64,000 nt of DNA from Bacteroidales bacterium (lineage in GTDB: Bacteria > Bacteroidota > Bacteroidia > Bacteroidales > G3-4614), in contig JAFYPQ010000006.1 of assembly GCA_017559955.1 (NCBI GenBank), forward strand, positions 1 to 64,000, read 5' to 3'. Positions 27,434 through 37,249 of the stretch are shown piece after piece. Position numbers and translations under genes: made by a program. How positions within the stretch are numbered: the stretch's first letter is position 1; the number at the start of each line of letters is the position of its first letter. The notes beneath the pieces were generated by a model that searched no databases, had not been told where the DNA came from, and saw only the letters and a list, made by a program, of their open reading frames with translations.

Positions 27434-27467
27434 AAAACCTTCCACACTATGGAGTGAGAAAGGTTTT
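27434..27467 (-). terminator. Attenuator terminator of the leu operon
   Basis: Minus-strand AAAACCTT (27467-27460) pairs with AAGGTTTT (27441-27434), with inner CACT/AGTG, followed by CTTTATTT. It lies 37 bases upstream of leuA and just past the leader peptide. The segment TCTCACTCC inside it can pair instead with the upstream GGAGTGAGA, giving an antiterminator. Confidence 0.8.
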
Positions 27468-27500
27468 TATATAAATTAATTACACACAATATCTCACTCC
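27451..27500 (-). promoter_or_regulatory. Antiterminator pairing of the leu attenuator
   Basis: Minus-strand GGAGTGAGA (27500-27492), which starts directly at the leader-peptide stop codon, is perfectly complementary over nine bases to TCTCACTCC (27459-27451) in the terminator. A ribosome that finishes the leader peptide would cover the first arm and allow termination; a ribosome stalled at the leucine codons would leave it free and prevent termination. Confidence 0.7.
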
Positions 27501-27560
27501 CTATCGTTTGTTGAGCAATAGCGACAGAATAATTAGAGATAAAATGTATAAATTTTTCAT
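27501..27560 (-). CDS. leuL: Leucine-rich leader peptide of the leu operon
   Basis: A 19-residue frame, MKNLYILSLIILSLLLNKR, with seven leucines, three of them consecutive (residues 14-16), and three isoleucines. Five of the six leucine codons are used. The stop codon abuts the first arm of the antiterminator. Geometry, amino-acid bias and position before leuA together make this a translation-coupled attenuation peptide. No classical ribosome-binding site is visible, as usual for this phylum. Confidence 0.8.
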   Translation of the reverse strand: MKNLYILSLIILSLLLNKR

Positions 27561-27621
27561 TTTCAAGTATTCTAAAAATCCAAATTCTCTTTATTAGTTA
27601 CTCTTTTTCAACTGAGCATTG

Positions 27622-27629
27622 CAAAGATA
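27622..27629 (-). promoter_or_regulatory. -7 promoter element for the leu leader
   Basis: Minus-strand TATCTTTG matches TAnnTTTG. Transcription would start near 27615, about 55 bases before the leader-peptide start. The remaining region up to 27790 is AT-rich with no feature I can support. Confidence 0.55.
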
Positions 27630-27798
27630 TAAATAATGTCGCTATTTGCAAAATAAAAATAGAAAAAAATGCAAAATAATTATCAATTAAATTTTTAATT
27701 ATCATTTTACTTATAGAGTATAAGTATTTTAGATTGCTATGACAAAATCTTATTGATATATTTATTTTATCAATAAAACTCACTAAATAAAAAAGAAA

Positions 27799-27817
27799 CT
27801 GCCGATGCTATCGGCAG
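27799..27817 (-). terminator. Terminator after rpoD
   Basis: CTGCCGAT/ATCGGCAG stem with a three-base loop. On the minus strand it follows the rpoD stop and precedes TTTCTTTTTTATTT, a strong U-tract. Confidence 0.88.
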
Positions 27818-27844
27818 TTCATATAAATTCTTTCTAACAAAAAT

Positions 27845-28705
27845 TTAACCGAGAAATGTTTTAAGGTGAATACTTCTCGAATTCTGTCTTAGTCGGCGAA
27901 TTGCTTTTTCTTTAATTTGGCGTACACGTTCACGAGTTAAACCAAATTTGTCTCCAATCTCTTCAAGTGTCATCTCTTGACAGCCAATACCAAAGAACAT
28001 TTTAACAATTTCGCTCTCACGAGGAGTTAAAGTACCTAATGCTCTATCTATCTCTTTAGATAGAGATTCGTTAATTAGCGGACGATCAGCATTAGGTGAG
28101 TCGTCATTTACAAGAACGTCAAGTAAACTATTGTCCTCTCCTTCAACAAATGGAGCATCAACAGAGATATGACGACCTGAAACTTTCATCGTATCGGCAA
28201 TCTTATCTACAGGCATATCAAGTTGTTCAGCTAACTCTTCCACTGAAGGTCTTCGTTCGTTGTCTTGCTCAAAACGAGAAAAAGCTTTGCTTATTTTATT
28301 TAACGAGCCCACCTGATTTAGAGGAAGCCTAACAATTCTTGATTGTTCAGCTAATGCTTGTAATATTGATTGGCGAATCCACCAGACAGCATAAGAAATA
28401 AACTTAAATCCACGTGTTTCATCGAATTTCTCTGCAGCTTTAATAAGACCGAGGTTGCCTTCGTTGATAAGATCGGGTAGGGAGAGTCCTTGATTTTGAT
28501 ATTGTTTAGCAACAGAAACAACAAAACGAAGATTTGCCCTTGTTAACTTATCAAGAGCAGCTCTATCTCCTTTTCTAATTTTAGCAGCTAATTCAACCTC
28601 TTCCTCTACTGTAATAAGTTCCTCTCGTCCAATCTCTTGCAAATACTTATCGAGTGAAGCACTTTCACGATTTGTAATAGATTTAGTAATCTTTAGTTGT
28701 CTCAT
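27845..28705 (-). CDS. rpoD: Primary sigma factor (short Bacteroidetes type)
   Basis: A 286-residue sigma-70 factor. It lacks the long region 1.1 of proteobacterial RpoD. Seen in order: region 1.2 ([15 protein letters not shown]), region 2 with [20 protein letters not shown] and the -10 helix [15 protein letters not shown], region 3 ([19 protein letters not shown]), region 4 with the C-terminal helix-turn-helix [20 protein letters not shown]. This is the form that reads TAnnTTTG promoters. Monocistronic, with its own terminator. Confidence 0.96.
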   Translation of the reverse strand: MRQLKITKSITNRESASLDKYLQEIGREELITVEEEVELAAKIRKGDRAALDKLTRANLRFVVSVAKQYQNQGLSLPDLINEGNLGLIKAAEKFDETRGFKFISYAVWWIRQSILQALAEQSRIVRLPLNQVGSLNKISKAFSRFEQDNERRPSVEELAEQLDMPVDKIADTMKVSGRHISVDAPFVEGEDNSLLDVLVNDDSPNADRPLINESLSKEIDRALGTLTPRESEIVKMFFGIGCQEMTLEEIGDKFGLTRERVRQIKEKAIRRLRQNSRSIHLKTFLG

Positions 28706-28728
28706 TTCAATATATTGAATTTAAGTTG

Positions 28729-28736
28729 CAAATATA
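28729..28736 (-). promoter_or_regulatory. -7 promoter element for rpoD
   Basis: Minus-strand TATATTTG matches TAnnTTTG, 24 bases before the start codon. Confidence 0.55.
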
Positions 28737-29023
28737 CCTTATTTATTTCAGAAATAAAATAGTTAAGTGAAAATATATTTAAAATTTTATTTTTATGATA
28801 AAATATTAAAAAAATAGGTAAGATATTAATCTTTTTTAGATATAAAATAATTTCCTCCTTTTCATATTAAAAACGTACTAAAAGAGAAAATATTATATTT
28901 TTTACATTAATTTCCACTGCTAAAACGCTACAACTATATAAATGTTTCTTTATATGTTTAAAAATAAAGAATATAATGGTATCGATGTATTTGTTATAAT
29001 ATTTCTACATTTTATAACAAACC

Positions 29024-29046
29024 AAAGAGAGGCAGAACCTCTCTTT
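29024..29046 (-). terminator. Terminator after the Do-type protease
   Basis: AAAGAGAGG pairs with CCTCTCTTT around CAGAA. The minus-strand flank is T-rich (GGTTTGTTATAA), though not an unbroken U-tract. Confidence 0.65.
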
Positions 29047-29098
29047 AGCACATTTAAATATTTAAAAATTAGAGACTTTTTTATGAAGTTAGCAAATA

Positions 29099-30604
29099 CT
29101 ATTCTTCTATTGCTATATCAACCGCATAGTAGGCACTACGTCCGTTTGGATATATTCCTGTTATAAACATAACCTTATCACGTGAAGATGAATTTTGTAT
29201 CGAGTTGTAAATTCTCTCAATATCATCAGTTGAGTTAACAACTTCGCCATTTATGTTTAGTATTATAAATCCTTTTCTTATACCTGCTCGTTGAAATTTA
29301 CCATCTTTAATTCCTACAACTTCAACGCCTGAAGATATTCCATATGAGTTTTTCTTTTCATTGTTAAGTTCTGCAAAACCTGCACCTAATGCACCAAAGT
29401 CTGACGGTTTAGTAATAGAGGTATTGCCTTGTTGATTTTTCAATATTACCTCAATCTCTTTTTCTTTCTCATCTCTAACTATTGTTATAACAATCTTATC
29501 TCCGGGATGGTGCAAACTTATTAGTTCTTGAAGTTTTGAAGAAGAATTTATCTTTTCGCCATCAATTGCAGTAATAATATCACCTTTTTTAAGACCTGCT
29601 TCTTTTGCAGAGCTTCTGTCGTTAACCGATTCTATATATACACCATTTATAAAATCAATATTTTTATCTTTTGCCAAATCGGCACTCATTTCAATAATTG
29701 TTACTCCAAGTAATGCCCTTTGAACTGAACCATACTCTTTAAGGTCGTTTACAATCTTAATGGCAATATTCGAAGGTACTGCGAATGAATATCCGATGTA
29801 GCTGCCTGTTTGTGTTAGAATCATAGTATTAATACCAACAAGTTCACCATTAGTATTAACCAATGCACCTCCGCTATTACCCGGATTTACGGCAGCATCA
29901 GTTTGTATGTACGATTCAATCGACATCGATTTGCCAGCACCTATGGCTCTACCTTTAGCACTTACAATACCAGCAGTAACAGTAGAGTTCAATCCCATAG
30001 GATTTCCAACGGCCAAAACCCATTCTCCAACTTTTAGCATATCAGAATTGCCAAATTTCAACATAGGAAATTCTTCACCTTCAATTTTTAAAAGAGCAAG
30101 ATCTGTTGATTGGTCTGTTCCTACTATTTTAGCATTAAACATCCTTTTGTCGTTTAGAATAACCTCAACTTTGTCTCCTCCTTCAATTACGTGGTTATTT
30201 GTAATAATATAGCCATCGTTGCTGATTATAACACCTGACCCTGAACTGGTTTGTTGTTGAGGAGTAGGAGAACTATTATACCCATCTCCGAAAAAGAATT
30301 GAAGAAAAGGATCGGGTATTTGAGGCATTTGTCTACTCTGTTTGGGTGTTACAGTAGAGCGAATACTAACTACTGCATTAACACTCATATCTGCAACCGA
30401 TGTAAAATCAATAACTTGATTTATTGGATTAGATACATTAACAAATTGACCGTTTGAGTTCATCCCAACGTTATTCCACTCAACATAACGAATTTCGGGT
30501 TCGACGTTTTTATTATTAAGTATTGTATATGCTCCTATCGATATAGCTGAACTGACAAAAGCAACAGCCGTAAACCCTAATAGTTTTTTACCAAAGTTAT
30601 CCAT
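29099..30604 (-). CDS. degP: Do/HtrA family periplasmic serine protease
   Basis: A 501-residue periplasmic protease/chaperone for misfolded envelope proteins. An N-terminal membrane-spanning signal (residues 8-29) is followed by the trypsin-like domain with triad His138 (NNHVI), Asp168 (STDLALLKI) and Ser244 (GNSGGALV), then two PDZ domains (about 300-385 and 415-495). A Gln/Pro-rich loop (about 110-122) lies before the protease core. The order and length match Bacteroidales DegQ/DegP proteins; I use degP as a family name rather than an exact orthologue claim. Confidence 0.92.
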   Translation of the reverse strand: MDNFGKKLLGFTAVAFVSSAISIGAYTILNNKNVEPEIRYVEWNNVGMNSNGQFVNVSNPINQVIDFTSVADMSVNAVVSIRSTVTPKQSRQMPQIPDPFLQFFFGDGYNSSPTPQQQTSSGSGVIISNDGYIITNNHVIEGGDKVEVILNDKRMFNAKIVGTDQSTDLALLKIEGEEFPMLKFGNSDMLKVGEWVLAVGNPMGLNSTVTAGIVSAKGRAIGAGKSMSIESYIQTDAAVNPGNSGGALVNTNGELVGINTMILTQTGSYIGYSFAVPSNIAIKIVNDLKEYGSVQRALLGVTIIEMSADLAKDKNIDFINGVYIESVNDRSSAKEAGLKKGDIITAIDGEKINSSSKLQELISLHHPGDKIVITIVRDEKEKEIEVILKNQQGNTSITKPSDFGALGAGFAELNNEKKNSYGISSGVEVVGIKDGKFQRAGIRKGFIILNINGEVVNSTDDIERIYNSIQNSSSRDKVMFITGIYPNGRSAYYAVDIAIEE

Positions 30605-30853
30605 AATAATTAATATTTGTTTTATAAAAATCTATTCAATACTACATATCTTAAACGAGTAAAATTATCAAAAATTACCACATTAATTTTTTTTAATATA
30701 CCCTATTCAAATATTAAATTTATTTCTATGACAAATAGTTTATTTCAAGGTTTACCTATAAATATGTTAATTAAAGTAAAAATTTGTACTCTATTATTTA
30801 ATAAGTAGAGAAGATAAACACAATTAGGAGCTTATTATCTTATTATAGTGTTA

Positions 30854-33643
30854 TCACAATTTTTCTTTAAGGAAAATTCCGGTATATGATTTTTCGCAAT
30901 CTGCAACCTCTTCAGGTGTTCCGCAGCAAACTAACGTTCCTCCTTTGTCTCCGCCTTCAGGACCTAAGTCAATAATATAATCGGCACATTTAATAATATC
31001 CATATTATGTTCAATAACTATAACAGAGTGTCCTTTTGCCACTAATTTATTAAGAACAGATATGAGTCTTTTAACATCGTGCATATGAAGACCCGTTGTA
31101 GGTTCATCAAAAATAAATATTGTGGGAGCAAGTGTTTCGTTTGATAGAAATGCTGCAAGCTTTATACGTTGGCTTTCTCCGCCCGAAAGAGTAGAAGAGG
31201 ATTGTCCCATTTTAAGATAGCCTAAGCCAACTGTTTGAAGTGGTAGTAATCTTTTAACAATCTTTTTCTCATACGAACCATTACTTTCAGAGAAGAACTC
31301 AATAGCCTGATTAATTGTCATATCAAGAATATCACTAATATTTTTCCCTCGATATTCAATATCTAAAACATCACTCTTATATCTTTTCCCATTACAACTT
31401 TCGCACACAAGAGTAATATCTGCCATAAATTGCATTTCTACCGTTATAACACCTTCACCCTTACATTCCTCACAACGTCCACCCTCGCTATTAAAAGAGA
31501 AATAACCTGCAGAATATCCCAATTGTTTGGCAGATTGTTGATCGGCATAAAGACGTCTTATTTCATCAAAAGCCTTTAAGTATGTTGCTGGGTTTGAGCG
31601 TGTTGATTTCCCAATAGGATTTTGATCGATAAACTCAATGCCATTCATTAAATTCATATCACCCGTAATTTGCAACATTGCCCCCGGTGCATCGCATTCT
31701 TTATCATAGTAACGACACATTGCTTTATAAAATGTATCTCTGATTAGTGAAGATTTTCCCGAACCCGAAACACCTGTTACAACGGTAAAAACATTTAAAG
31801 GAAAAACAACATCAATTCCTTTAAGATTGTTGTGTGCTGCTCCTTTTATTGCAATATAATTATTCCATTTACGACGGAAATGCGGCACCTCAATTTTATC
31901 TTCTCCTGTCAAATATTTTACTGTATAACTTTGAGAACTCTTTTGTAATCCACTAATTTCTCCCTGATAAATAACTTCTCCACCTAATCGTCCTGCATCA
32001 GGTCCGATATCTATTATATAGTCGGCTTTACGAATAATATCTTCATCGTGTTCAACAACAACTACCGTATTACCAAGACTTTGAAGTTGTCTTAAAACTT
32101 TAATTAAACATTCAGTATCTTTTGAGTGAAGACCAATAGAAGGTTCGTCCAATATATATAGAGAGCCAACAAGACTGCTTCCTAACGAAGTTGCCAAATT
32201 AATACGTTGGCTTTCTCCGCCTGATAGAGTTGAAGATAATCTGTTTAAAGTTAAATATCCCAAGCCAACATCAATCAAAAATTGCAATCTCGATTTAATT
32301 TCAATCAATAGGCGTTTGGCTACGCTCATATCGTGTTCCGATAGTTTTATGTTATCGAAAAATATTTTTAAATCTGATATTGGCATTTGAGCAAGCTCGG
32401 CAATATTTTTATCACAGATTTTCACATATAAAGCTTCTGGTTTAAGTCTGGCTCCTTTACAATCAGGGCAAAGAGTTTTACCTCTGTATCGTGCAAGCAT
32501 AACCCTATATTGAACTTTATATAAGTTAGACTCTACCATTTTAAAAAAAGAGTCTATTCCGTATATCTCTTTATTACCATGCCAAAGTAAATCTTTTTGT
32601 TCTTGAGTTAATTCATAATATGGCTTATGAATAGGGAAATTGTATTTATCGGCCTTAAGTATAAAATCTTGTTTCCATTCGCTCATTTTATCACCACGCC
32701 AGCAAAATACGGCATCATTATATACTGATAGAGCTTTGTTTGGAATTACCAAGTTCTCGTCAACGCCAACAACCATACCATATCCTTCGCACTTGGGACA
32801 GGCACCAAACGGGGAGTTAAAATTAAACATCAAGTCGTTTGGCTCTTGAAAAACAATTCCATCAGCTTCAAAATGCTTCGAAAATTTATGGTCAATTTCA
32901 CCCTCATTTGTATAAAAGCGTAAAATACACTCTCCATTACTTTCAAAGAAGGCTATCTCTGAAGAATCAACAAGTCGGCTTATAACATCCTTTGCATCGC
33001 TTGTCATCATACGGTCAACAACAAGAAAACAATCCTTTAAATCGACCGTTACTTCATTAAGAATATCATCGATACGAGTTATATTATTATCACAAATAAC
33101 TCTTGAAAAACCCTCTTTTTGAAGTTTCGAAAGGTACTCTTTTGCTTCATTATCCTTTAACTCTTTAAGAGGAGTCATTAATAAAAATCTAATTCCTACA
33201 GGGTAGGAGAGCATACACTCTATAATATCTTCGACATTGTGCTTTTTTACCTCTTCTCCCGAAATAGGAGAAAAAGTATGTCCAACCCTACCAAATAACA
33301 TTCTTAAATAGTCGTAAATTTCGGTAGAGGTACCTACGGTAGAACGAGCATTTCTGGTACTCACTTTTTGCTCTATTGCAATGGCAGGAGGAATTCCGAT
33401 AATATAATCACATTCAGGTTTATTTATCCTTCCTAAAAATTGACGTGCATAAGATGAAAGACTCTCTACATATCTTCGTTGTCCTTCCGCATATAATGTG
33501 TCAAAAGCCAAAGACGTTTTACCTGAGCCTGAAACTCCGGTTACAACAATAAATTTGTCACGAGGAATTTCAACATCAATATTCTTTAAGTTATTAACCC
33601 TCGCACCTTTAATAAAAATATTCTCTTCGACTATATTCTTCAT
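30854..33643 (-). CDS. uvrA: Excinuclease ABC subunit A
   Basis: Damage-recognition ATPase of nucleotide excision repair. The 929-residue protein has two ABC cassettes: Walker [17 protein letters not shown] near residue 34 and [16 protein letters not shown] near 625, with signatures [12 protein letters not shown] and [12 protein letters not shown]. Zinc-binding CxxC pairs lie at CPKC, CPDC, and in the second half CEEC/CESC. Length fits the standard family, though Bacteroidetes often carry more than one uvrA paralogue, so the copy identity is not certain. Monocistronic, with a promoter at 33680-33687. Confidence 0.96.
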   Translation of the reverse strand: MKNIVEENIFIKGARVNNLKNIDVEIPRDKFIVVTGVSGSGKTSLAFDTLYAEGQRRYVESLSSYARQFLGRINKPECDYIIGIPPAIAIEQKVSTRNARSTVGTSTEIYDYLRMLFGRVGHTFSPISGEEVKKHNVEDIIECMLSYPVGIRFLLMTPLKELKDNEAKEYLSKLQKEGFSRVICDNNITRIDDILNEVTVDLKDCFLVVDRMMTSDAKDVISRLVDSSEIAFFESNGECILRFYTNEGEIDHKFSKHFEADGIVFQEPNDLMFNFNSPFGACPKCEGYGMVVGVDENLVIPNKALSVYNDAVFCWRGDKMSEWKQDFILKADKYNFPIHKPYYELTQEQKDLLWHGNKEIYGIDSFFKMVESNLYKVQYRVMLARYRGKTLCPDCKGARLKPEALYVKICDKNIAELAQMPISDLKIFFDNIKLSEHDMSVAKRLLIEIKSRLQFLIDVGLGYLTLNRLSSTLSGGESQRINLATSLGSSLVGSLYILDEPSIGLHSKDTECLIKVLRQLQSLGNTVVVVEHDEDIIRKADYIIDIGPDAGRLGGEVIYQGEISGLQKSSQSYTVKYLTGEDKIEVPHFRRKWNNYIAIKGAAHNNLKGIDVVFPLNVFTVVTGVSGSGKSSLIRDTFYKAMCRYYDKECDAPGAMLQITGDMNLMNGIEFIDQNPIGKSTRSNPATYLKAFDEIRRLYADQQSAKQLGYSAGYFSFNSEGGRCEECKGEGVITVEMQFMADITLVCESCNGKRYKSDVLDIEYRGKNISDILDMTINQAIEFFSESNGSYEKKIVKRLLPLQTVGLGYLKMGQSSSTLSGGESQRIKLAAFLSNETLAPTIFIFDEPTTGLHMHDVKRLISVLNKLVAKGHSVIVIEHNMDIIKCADYIIDLGPEGGDKGGTLVCCGTPEEVADCEKSYTGIFLKEKL

Positions 33644-33679
33644 ACTTACGTATTACTCTTATTTAAAATTGGCAATCTA

Positions 33680-33687
33680 CAAAGGTA
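33680..33687 (-). promoter_or_regulatory. -7 promoter element for uvrA
   Basis: Minus-strand TACCTTTG matches TAnnTTTG, 37 bases before the start codon. Confidence 0.55.
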
Positions 33688-33770
33688 GCAATAAAAATTA
33701 TAGATTTAGAAGCTTTTTAAAAAGAGGAATTCTTCTTTATAGATATTTAATATTATTCCGAATTGTGAAA

Positions 33771-34076
33771 CTAATCAACAACCTCAATATAGAAACTTAC
33801 GGGGCGGAAACCATCATTGCAAGAAATCATTGCAGAGTAGGGGTTCAGCATCCAACCATCATAAAAGTTCCCGCCACCATTTGAAAGTTCGTTAATAAAC
33901 GGGAGCATTGTCTCCCATGCACTATCGCACATTCCTTCGGGCTTTATGCAGTTTTCAACAATAAACGATTGTCCCAATTGCATATTACACGCATGCTCAA
34001 TAGGATTTTCATATTCCCTCATTAAATCCTTGTAACATGCCATCCGTTTGACGGTAATTCTAATTTTCTTCATCAA
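33771..34076 (-). CDS. TIGR04076 family small protein
   Basis: A 101-residue protein resembling the TIGR04076 family: [16 protein letters not shown] at the start, then a conserved middle with [20 protein letters not shown] and [22 protein letters not shown]. Five cysteines occur (14, 30, 43, 50 and 87 approximately). Function is unknown; members often sit beside redox enzymes. Here it follows the flavin reductase-like gene with a 2-base gap, so the two are probably co-expressed. Confidence 0.8.
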   Translation of the reverse strand: MMKKIRITVKRMACYKDLMREYENPIEHACNMQLGQSFIVENCIKPEGMCDSAWETMLPFINELSNGGGNFYDGWMLNPYSAMISCNDGFRPVSFYIEVVD

Positions 34077-34078
34077 AG

Positions 34079-34639
34079 TTATTTTATTTTTTTACCATCA
34101 GAAAATGCATTTCCGACCTTATCTCCTAACGAAATATAATTATGATTGCAAGGGTCGTATGTTATCGGGTTAAGTTTCTGAATATCAATTTTACCATTTA
34201 AATCTAAGACTTGCTCATCGACCGAAATGTTAATAATTTGTCCTATCATAAAGCAAGATTCTATATCATACGAAACAAGTTCACATTCTAAAGCCATTGG
34301 CAATTGTTCAATTATAGGAGCATTAACAAATTCTGATTTTATGGCGGTAAATCCTGCTTTTTTAAATTTGTCGGGGTCATCGTTACCCGAAACTATGCCG
34401 ACATAATCACAAGCAACAACATTTTTTGCAGTTGCTATACTGATAGTAAATGCTTTAGCATAAAGAATGTTTTCTGTTGTTTTGTGTTTGTCATCCAAAC
34501 ATATTCCAACCATATTGTCAGTATAAATTCCACCCCAAGCAGCATTCATTGCATTGGGCACACCATTTTCATCATATGCTGCAACAATAAAAACGGGCAT
34601 AGGATAAAGCCACGTTTTAACACCAAAATTTTTACGCAT
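34079..34639 (-). CDS. Flavin reductase-like domain protein
   Basis: A 186-residue protein of the FMN-binding split-barrel flavin reductase family. The FMN phosphate-binding region is visible in PMPVFIVAAYDENGVPNAMNAAWGGI and in FTISIATAKNVVACDYVGIVSG. It probably uses NAD(P)H or another donor to reduce flavin. It is transcribed with the TIGR04076 gene and diverges from the thioesterase gene; the 84-base divergent gap holds both promoters. Confidence 0.88.
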   Translation of the reverse strand: MRKNFGVKTWLYPMPVFIVAAYDENGVPNAMNAAWGGIYTDNMVGICLDDKHKTTENILYAKAFTISIATAKNVVACDYVGIVSGNDDPDKFKKAGFTAIKSEFVNAPIIEQLPMALECELVSYDIESCFMIGQIINISVDEQVLDLNGKIDIQKLNPITYDPCNHNYISLGDKVGNAFSDGKKIK

Positions 34640-34692
34640 AACATTATTATTTAATTATCTGCGAATATAAGAATAAAATAGAAAAAATATCG

Positions 34693-34700
34693 TAATTTTG
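34693..34700 (+). promoter_or_regulatory. -7 promoter element for the acyl-ACP thioesterase
   Basis: TAATTTTG matches TAnnTTTG, 24 bases before the start codon at 34724. Confidence 0.6.
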
Positions 34701-34723
34701 TAGTATAATTAAATAATCAAATT

Positions 34724-35458
34724 ATGGAAAGATATTCAAAAGAGAGTGTTGTCGCTTGTTACGAAGCTGATGCTAATAGTTTGTTAAGACCAACAGCCAT
34801 GCTTGATATGATGCAAGAGGCTGCAAATGTCGATGCTACACGATTGGGATTTGGTTTTGACAATATGATTGCAACAAACACCGCATGGGTATTATCTCGC
34901 CTACATATGAAAGTTAACTCATTTCCAAAATGGAGAGATGCTGTAAAGCTATATACTTGGCATAAAGGGGCTTTTAAACTTTTTTTCTTACGTGATTTCT
35001 CTTTAAAAGATACAGAAGGTAATTCACTTATTAACGCCACAACCTCATGGTTGATTATCGATTTAAATACACGTAGATTATCTCGTAATTCGGAACTTGC
35101 AGATGAAAACACATGTATAAAAGAAGATGCAATCGCCGAACCCGCCGATAAAATAGCACCGCCTAAAGATGTTGAATTTTTATATGCAGGCACTCATAAA
35201 GTTGTTTGGTCTGATATTGATACAAACAACCATGTAAATAATGTAAAGTATGTTGTATGGGCTTTCGACATAGTAGATTATGACGATTCAAGCAACAAGC
35301 CTTTAAAAGAATTATTTGTAAATTTTGATAACGAAGTTCTTGCAGGAGAAGAGGTGGAGTTATATAAAATACGTCAAACTACCGATGAGGAAATAGTATA
35401 TTACATACAAGGGAAAGTGGCTGGTAAACAAAGCTTTATAATTAAACTTATTTTTTAG
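34724..35458 (+). CDS. Acyl-ACP thioesterase
   Basis: Releases fatty acids from acyl-carrier protein. The 244-residue protein has two hot-dog domains: the first around LLRPTAMLDMMQEAANVDATR, the second with SDIDTNNHVNNVKYVVWAFD, which contains the conserved Asn-x-His of FatA/FatB-type thioesterases (about 168-176). Length is typical of bacterial members. It begins a two-gene plus-strand unit with the ATP-grasp-like gene 18 bases on. Confidence 0.9.
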   Translation: MERYSKESVVACYEADANSLLRPTAMLDMMQEAANVDATRLGFGFDNMIATNTAWVLSRLHMKVNSFPKWRDAVKLYTWHKGAFKLFFLRDFSLKDTEGNSLINATTSWLIIDLNTRRLSRNSELADENTCIKEDAIAEPADKIAPPKDVEFLYAGTHKVVWSDIDTNNHVNNVKYVVWAFDIVDYDDSSNKPLKELFVNFDNEVLAGEEVELYKIRQTTDEEIVYYIQGKVAGKQSFIIKLIF

Positions 35459-35476
35459 ATAATATAGGAATAGTAG

Positions 35477-36682
35477 ATGCTATTACATCTCTTTAATCCA
35501 GAAAATGACTTGGCCCTTGCTGATGGTAATGCAAATTATTGTGCTCCTCCGTCGGCGATGAAGATAGCTTACGATCTTTCGTCGCTTCCTCTTTGGTTTG
35601 CCGAAGACGACGATTTTGTATTATTAGCCGATAATTTACATAAAAAATATTATGATGTAATATCACAAACTTTTCCATTACCTCAAATATACACTTCTAA
35701 CGATGCCGATATAATAACCAAATGTTCACCTTGGGGTTGGAGTTTACAAATACGCAGGAGATTTGAAAATTTGGGATTTTCAGACAATCAACTACAATCT
35801 GTTGAGTCGATAAAACTTTTGCGAGAACTTTCAAACAGAAGAACAACTATAAAAATACTTGAGAATTTAGCAAATAACGGAGTAGATGTTCCGCAACTTC
35901 CTCAATATATAACAAACCTTGATGAAGTAGAAAAGTTTATATGTAGTATGCCACTATCGGTAATTAAAGCACCGTGGTCGGGTAGCGGAAAAGGTATAGC
36001 TTGGGGCTTAGGCAGAAAAGAGATTCCTGTAGAACATTTTGCAAAGGGAGTTATTCGCAGGCAGGGAGGCATACTTTGTGAAAAGTTTTTAAACAAAGTT
36101 GTTGACTTCGCAATGGAGTTTTATTGTAATAACGGAAAAATTACATTTGCAGGTTACTCTCTATTTAAATCAACAAAAGGGGTCTATTCCGGTAATATTT
36201 TAGCCTCTGATAAAGACATTGAAGAGTTTCTCGATAGTTATAAATCAACCACTTCTTTATTAGAAATAAAAACTAAGATTATTTCGGTGTTGGAAAACGT
36301 ATTTTCAGATTTTCAATACGAAGGATACTTCGGTGTAGATATGATGATATACTGCGATGAGCAAAACATCTATCGTATAAACCCTTGCGTTGAATTAAAT
36401 TTACGAATGAATATGGGTGCTTCATCAAGAATATTTTATAACAAATTTGTAGAGAAGGGGAATATCGGAGTTTTTAAAGTTGAATTTTATAAAGATAAAG
36501 GTGAAGCTTTAAAGAAGAGTAGCGAACTAAAAATAAAATATCCGCTACTCTTTAAAAACGGAAAGATTTGTAGCGGATATATGAATTTATCTCCTATAGA
36601 TGAAGATACGCAATACTCTGCATCTGTAATAATAGATGTTTTTAAAAATCAAAACTCTTTAAGTTCGCTATACAATCGTTGA
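35477..36682 (+). CDS. Uncharacterised ATP-grasp-like protein
   Basis: A 401-residue protein I do not recognise by name. The N-terminus LHLFNPENDLALADG is a distinctive motif. The middle has VIKAPWSGSGKGIAWG (about 162-177), a glycine-rich ATP-grasp-type loop, and the region near 285-320 has EGYFGVDMMIY followed by INPCVELNLRMNMG, in the position of the metal-binding Glu and Asn of ATP-grasp ligases. This suggests an acid-to-amide, ester or thioester ligase, but the substrate is unknown. It is close behind the thioesterase gene, and its last 34 bases overlap the convergent maf gene. Confidence 0.7.
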   Translation: MLLHLFNPENDLALADGNANYCAPPSAMKIAYDLSSLPLWFAEDDDFVLLADNLHKKYYDVISQTFPLPQIYTSNDADIITKCSPWGWSLQIRRRFENLGFSDNQLQSVESIKLLRELSNRRTTIKILENLANNGVDVPQLPQYITNLDEVEKFICSMPLSVIKAPWSGSGKGIAWGLGRKEIPVEHFAKGVIRRQGGILCEKFLNKVVDFAMEFYCNNGKITFAGYSLFKSTKGVYSGNILASDKDIEEFLDSYKSTTSLLEIKTKIISVLENVFSDFQYEGYFGVDMMIYCDEQNIYRINPCVELNLRMNMGASSRIFYNKFVEKGNIGVFKVEFYKDKGEALKKSSELKIKYPLLFKNGKICSGYMNLSPIDEDTQYSASVIIDVFKNQNSLSSLYNR

Positions 36683-37230
36683 ATAGGTAGTCCCATAACA
36701 TTAAAATATGAACCATTAATGGCTTCAACTCCTATATACCCAATCCATTCTTGAATACCATATGCACCGGCTTTATCCATCGGAGAAAAATTATTTACAT
36801 AGAAATCAATTTCATCATTCGATAAATTTGCGAACTTAACTTCCGAAGCAGAAATAAATGTTTTTTCTTTTTCTTTTGTTAAAATTGTAACACCAGTATA
36901 AACCATATGGGTATTACCAGATAGCTGTTTTAACATACGTTTTGCATCCTCTGCATCAATAGGCTTTCCAAATTGTTTATCGTCTAACCACACAATGGTA
37001 TCTGCGGTTATCAAAAGAGTATTATCATTAAGAAACTCTTTGTATGAGTTCGATTTTTGTTTTGAAATATACGCAGGAATTTCACCTCCCTTTAGATTGT
37101 CGGGGTAAGTTTCATCAATATCTACTAAAGTTTCAGCCTTGAAATTTAAGCCTAAACCTTTTAATAATTCTCTTCTTCGGGGAGAATTACTTGCAAGTAT
37201 AATATCATATTTTTTTAAATTATCGAGCAT
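36649..37230 (-). CDS. maf: Maf-like nucleoside triphosphate pyrophosphatase
   Basis: Hydrolyses non-canonical or modified nucleoside triphosphates (dTTP/UTP type) to monophosphates. The 193-residue protein has the Maf start ILASNSPRRRELLKGLGLNF, LLITADTIVWLDD and the TVTILTKEKE/DKAGAYGIQEWIGYIGVEAINGSY segment. It is third in the DUF2520-kdsC-maf run, 19 bases after kdsC, and overlaps the convergent ATP-grasp-like gene at its 3' end. Confidence 0.93.
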   Translation of the reverse strand: MLDNLKKYDIILASNSPRRRELLKGLGLNFKAETLVDIDETYPDNLKGGEIPAYISKQKSNSYKEFLNDNTLLITADTIVWLDDKQFGKPIDAEDAKRMLKQLSGNTHMVYTGVTILTKEKEKTFISASEVKFANLSNDEIDFYVNNFSPMDKAGAYGIQEWIGYIGVEAINGSYFNVMGLPIQRLYSELKEF

Positions 37231-37249
37231 AATAAATTATATAAGCATA

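Larger units (their letters stand above)
28706..29098. other. Intergenic region between rpoD and the Do protease gene
   Basis: A 393-base gap. It holds the rpoD promoter at 28729-28736 and the protease terminator at 29024-29046. The stretch from 28740 to 29020 is very AT-rich and shows no coding frame, repeat or RNA fold I can support. Confidence 0.6.

Noticed and set aside
28941-29166. Plus-strand frame in the rpoD-protease gap
   Set aside because: Runs into the protease gene on the other strand and shows no coding character.
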